Source: Niallia circulans
GTDB taxonomy: Bacteria > Bacillota > Bacilli > Bacillales > Cytobacillaceae
Direction of reading: 5' to 3'
DNA length: 64,000 nucleotides
NCBI RefSeq assembly: GCF_003726095.1
Contig: NZ_CP026031.1
Span: forward strand, 4,590,001 to 4,654,000
A program made the position numbers and the translations under genes. Each line of letters starts with the position of its first letter. Position 1 is the first letter of the stretch. Of the stretch, positions 61,547-64,000 are shown in pieces. The notes beneath the pieces are model-generated. The model worked only from the letters and a program-made list of their open reading frames with translations, was not told the origin of the DNA and searched no databases.

Positions 61547-62245
61547 ATGGAAAGCGTAAAACAACTCAAGACATACATGGAAGATAATAACTTCAATTTA
61601 CATGAATTATCAAATGAGCTTAATGAATGGAAAAATAGCTTAATTATTTATAACTTCGCTTTAGATGAAATAAATACGAAATTAAAAATATTAAATGAGG
61701 AATTTCAATTTATTCATGATCATAATCCAATCGAGCACATTAAATCACGAATTAAAGATCCAAAAGGTATTATGCAAAAGCTGCATCGAAAAGGGCATGC
61801 TATAACAATTGAAAATGCCAAAAAATATATACATGATATTGCAGGAGTTCGAATTACTTGTTCCTTTATTTCGGATATTTACGAAATTTATAATATCATT
61901 GAAAAACAAGCTGATATTAAGGTAATGCAGGTAAAAGATTATATTAAAAATCCCAAACCAAATGGCTATAAAAGCTTACATTTAATTATCAGTATTCCTG
62001 TTTTCCTAAGTACAGGCATGCAAGAAGTGGTTGTCGAAATTCAAATAAGAACGATTGCGATGGACTTTTGGGCAAGCTTAGAACATAAAATTTATTATAA
62101 ATTCGATAAAGATGTTCCTGCACATTTACTTAATGAATTAAAGGAAGCAGCAGATGCAGCTCATGAATTAGACGTAAAAATGAAGCGAATCAAAGATGGT
62201 GTCGATATCGTTCATACAGTAGGGAAGAATCAGCTATTCATATAG
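61547..62245 (+). CDS. sasA: small alarmone synthetase, SasA/YwaC (RelP) type
   Basis: 232 residues, a stand-alone RelA/SpoT synthetase domain without hydrolase. Conserved parts: I-K-S-R-I-K-D-P-K-G-I, I-A-G-V-R-I-T-C-S-F, P-K-P-N-G-Y-K-S-L-H and E-I-Q-I-R-T-I-A-M-D-F-W-A-S-L-E-H-K, the last being especially like B. subtilis YwaC. It transfers pyrophosphate from ATP to GDP/GTP under stress. About 20 N-terminal residues exceed YwaC. It follows a short peptide gene and an operator-bearing promoter. Confidence 0.9.
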   Translation: MESVKQLKTYMEDNNFNLHELSNELNEWKNSLIIYNFALDEINTKLKILNEEFQFIHDHNPIEHIKSRIKDPKGIMQKLHRKGHAITIENAKKYIHDIAGVRITCSFISDIYEIYNIIEKQADIKVMQVKDYIKNPKPNGYKSLHLIISIPVFLSTGMQEVVVEIQIRTIAMDFWASLEHKIYYKFDKDVPAHLLNELKEAADAAHELDVKMKRIKDGVDIVHTVGKNQLFI

Positions 62246-62251
62246 TATGAA

Positions 62252-62284
62252 AAGGAGCTTCGCAGGAAACGGAGCTTCTTTTTT
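62252..62284 (+). terminator. terminator of the alarmone synthetase gene
   Basis: AAGGAGCTTCG (62252-62262) pairs with CGGAGCTTCTT (62270-62280) using two G-U pairs, followed by T-run. Confidence 0.65.
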
Positions 62285-62460
62285 GCGGAAAAAAAGAAAT
62301 CCTCGGAATCCAGCATTTTTAACTTATGTTCAGCGAAAAATATAATCTCCCCCTAATGAATAAGGTTTCATATCTATTTTTTCGTAAATAATTTATAATA
62401 AGAAGATATATTTTAAGGTTAGATGCTATTTGTCTGACTTTGATGAAAAAGGAGAACGAA

Positions 62461-63618
62461 ATGAAAGAACAGCTATTTTGGAGTACATTTAAACCGTTTA
62501 TACAGGAAAATTGGGAAAAGGCACATTTTAAACAAGCAACTTCTATTCAAGAACAATCTATCCCACTAATATTAGAGGGAAAAGATGTAATTGCTGAATC
62601 CCCAACTGGCACAGGAAAAACATTGGCATATCTATTACCAGTCTTAAATAACTTGGATACAGAATCGAAGAATATTCAGGCAATCTGTCTTGCTTCCTCT
62701 CAAGAGCTGGTTATGCAAATTTTAGGAGAAGTTCAAAAATGGGGAGAGGGCAGCGGAGTTCGGGCGGCTTCTTTTATTGGAGGAGCAAATGTTAAAAGGC
62801 AGTTAGAAAAACTGAAAAAGCATCCTCATCTTGTCATTTGTACACCTGGAAGAGCATTAGAATTGATTAAACAAAAAAAATTAAAAATGCATGCAGTAAA
62901 AACAGTTATTTTAGATGAAGCAGATCAATTGTTAGTACCGGAGCATCTAGAATCTGTTCGCCAAATTATCAAAGCCACTTTAAAAGACAGACAAGTCGTT
63001 TTATTTTCTGCAACATTACCAAAGCAAACAGAAAATATTGCAGCTGAACTTGTCCAAGAGGCAGAAATTATTCGCATCAAAAAAGATAAGGTGATCGAAG
63101 CAGCTGAAGTAGAGCATATTTATTTCCAAGCGGAATATCGAGATAAAGTAAAGCTATTAGAACCGATCTCTCGTCTAAAGAATGCGAAGATTCTTGTGTT
63201 TGTAAAGGATATTGGAAATTTAAGTGTGATCCATGAAAAATTAGCATTTAAAAAAATTCAGACAAGTATTTTGCATTCTGATCTAAATAAAATGGAGCGT
63301 CAAAAGTCATTAAATGATTTTCGAGATGGAAAGAGAAACATGCTTCTAGCAACAGATGTAGCCGCAAGAGGGCTTGATATTCAAAATATTACACATGTTG
63401 TTCATTATGATTTAGCTACAGACCAGACCCAATATATCCATCGTTCTGGCAGGACGGGAAGATTTGGTGCAGCGGGAGTAGTTATTAGTTTAGTTACGGA
63501 ACGAGAAGAAAGAGAACTGAAACAAACAGCTAAGAAGCTAAATCTTCCGTTAACGAGAAAAAGCTTCTACCATGGAGAAGTGGTGGATTATAAAGTGAGA
63601 CAAAAAAATAATAAATAA
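62461..63618 (+). CDS. DEAD-box RNA helicase, YfmL-like
   Basis: 385 residues from ATG 62461 (AAGGAG upstream). The Q motif (A-T-S-I-Q-E-Q-S-I-P), S-P-T-G-T-G-K-T, D-E-A-D, S-A-T and H-R-S-G-R-T-G-R are all present. There is no long C-terminal RNA-binding tail, matching the short YfmL type, which helps 50S ribosome assembly and cold growth in B. subtilis. An in-frame ATG at 62440 lacks a better site. Confidence 0.88.
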   Translation: MKEQLFWSTFKPFIQENWEKAHFKQATSIQEQSIPLILEGKDVIAESPTGTGKTLAYLLPVLNNLDTESKNIQAICLASSQELVMQILGEVQKWGEGSGVRAASFIGGANVKRQLEKLKKHPHLVICTPGRALELIKQKKLKMHAVKTVILDEADQLLVPEHLESVRQIIKATLKDRQVVLFSATLPKQTENIAAELVQEAEIIRIKKDKVIEAAEVEHIYFQAEYRDKVKLLEPISRLKNAKILVFVKDIGNLSVIHEKLAFKKIQTSILHSDLNKMERQKSLNDFRDGKRNMLLATDVAARGLDIQNITHVVHYDLATDQTQYIHRSGRTGRFGAAGVVISLVTEREERELKQTAKKLNLPLTRKSFYHGEVVDYKVRQKNNK

Positions 63619-63625
63619 TCTTTTT

Positions 63626-63670
63626 AAAAGCTGGCATCAACCGTAGTAGTAGGTTGATGCCAGCTTTTTT
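63626..63670 (+). terminator. terminator of the DEAD-box helicase gene
   Basis: A perfect 17-base stem (AAAAGCTGGCATCAACC with 63652-63668) followed by T. Confidence 0.85.
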
Positions 63671-63771
63671 AATTTGAATTAATATTCATAAATGAAAATA
63701 TAAGCATAAAAATGGAGAAATTTCACAAGATAATACCATAAATAAACAAAGCACCTAAAAGGAAGGGTTAA

Positions 63772-64000
63772 ATGGTAACTTTTGCTTATCTATTAATATT
63801 TACATCTATGGGCATTTTAACAGTTGGTCTAGATATTTTTGTGTTTCATGAGGGATTTATGAAATGTATAAAAAGAATATACGAAGCGGAAGTTGGTGCA
63901 GGAGCCATTACGATTGTATTTACTGCAATATTAGGCTTTGTCTGGTCAGTCGTAGTTGATATTCGATTATGGAAAAATAAAAAACAAAGCAAGCAGAAAA
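63772..64000 (+). CDS. small membrane protein, truncated by window end
   Basis: At least 76 residues, still open at the edge. Two membrane segments are seen: L-L-I-F-T-S-M-G-I-L-T-V-G-L near the start and A-I-T-I-V-F-T-A-I-L-G-F-V-W-S-V-V-V, followed by a basic stretch (W-K-N-K-K-Q-S-K-Q-K). AAGGAAGGG precedes the ATG. Family not recognised. Confidence 0.65.
   Translation, partial: MVTFAYLLIFTSMGILTVGLDIFVFHEGFMKCIKRIYEAEVGAGAITIVFTAILGFVWSVVVDIRLWKNKKQSKQK

Overview
The window is a low-GC Firmicutes chromosome segment. Strong AGGAGG-type ribosome binding sites, many TTG/GTG starts, U-tract hairpin terminators and relatives of B. subtilis genes (RsbR-type stressosome protein, SasA/YwaC, YfmL, PhoA, AzlCD, Opp, YesMN) point to a Bacillaceae member. 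A species cannot be fixed from the sequence. A glutaminyl-tRNA synthetase, absent from B. subtilis, is a notable difference.

Layout. 1-22.9 kb: the 3' part of a Tet(M)-like ribosome-protection GTPase, a GNAT acetyltransferase, a secreted coiled-coil/3D-domain cell-wall protein, a carbohydrate ABC transporter (minus strand, cre site) facing its YesM/YesN-type two-component system, a methyltransferase, a MHYT-EAL c-di-GMP protein, an HxlR regulator divergent from a CatE-like dioxygenase, an RsbR-like STAS protein, a lipoprotein, a repeat block, a PhoA-type alkaline phosphatase, an amino acid racemase divergent from a MocR regulator, and a SepM/YlbL protease.

23.0-34.6 kb is the accessory heart of the window. 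An agr-type quorum-sensing operon in the order C-B-D-A encodes a 45-residue AgrD whose ring-forming residue is Ser rather than Cys, so a lactone pheromone is predicted. A PadR / HAAS(DUF1700) / lipoprotein operon follows. Next comes a class III lanthipeptide cluster: an intracellular S1-family protease, precursor 1, a zinc-ligand-free LanKC synthetase, precursor 2, six further precursors in an exact 156-bp tandem array, and an ABC exporter without a C39 peptidase domain. All eight precursors carry an LxLQ leader motif and two labionin-type motifs (S-x2-S-x2-C then S-x2-S-x3-C). Two hairpins, each followed by the same AATGAGGTGAA ribosome-binding context, separate precursor genes from the enzyme and exporter genes. 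The proposed logic is agr sensing, precursor production, LanKC modification, S1 leader cleavage and export. The link between agr and the cluster, and the protease role, are inferences.

35-64 kb: a TPR protein with a dynamin-like but degenerate P-loop, glnS, azlCD, an MFS exporter, aspartokinase, a polar amino acid ABC transporter, a methyltransferase, two tandem M20 amidohydrolases in front of a complete oligopeptide ABC operon, a heterodimeric ABC exporter pair, a small alarmone synthetase with an operator-bearing promoter, a DEAD-box helicase and a truncated small membrane protein. No tRNA, rRNA, CRISPR array, prophage or intact insertion sequence was recognised.
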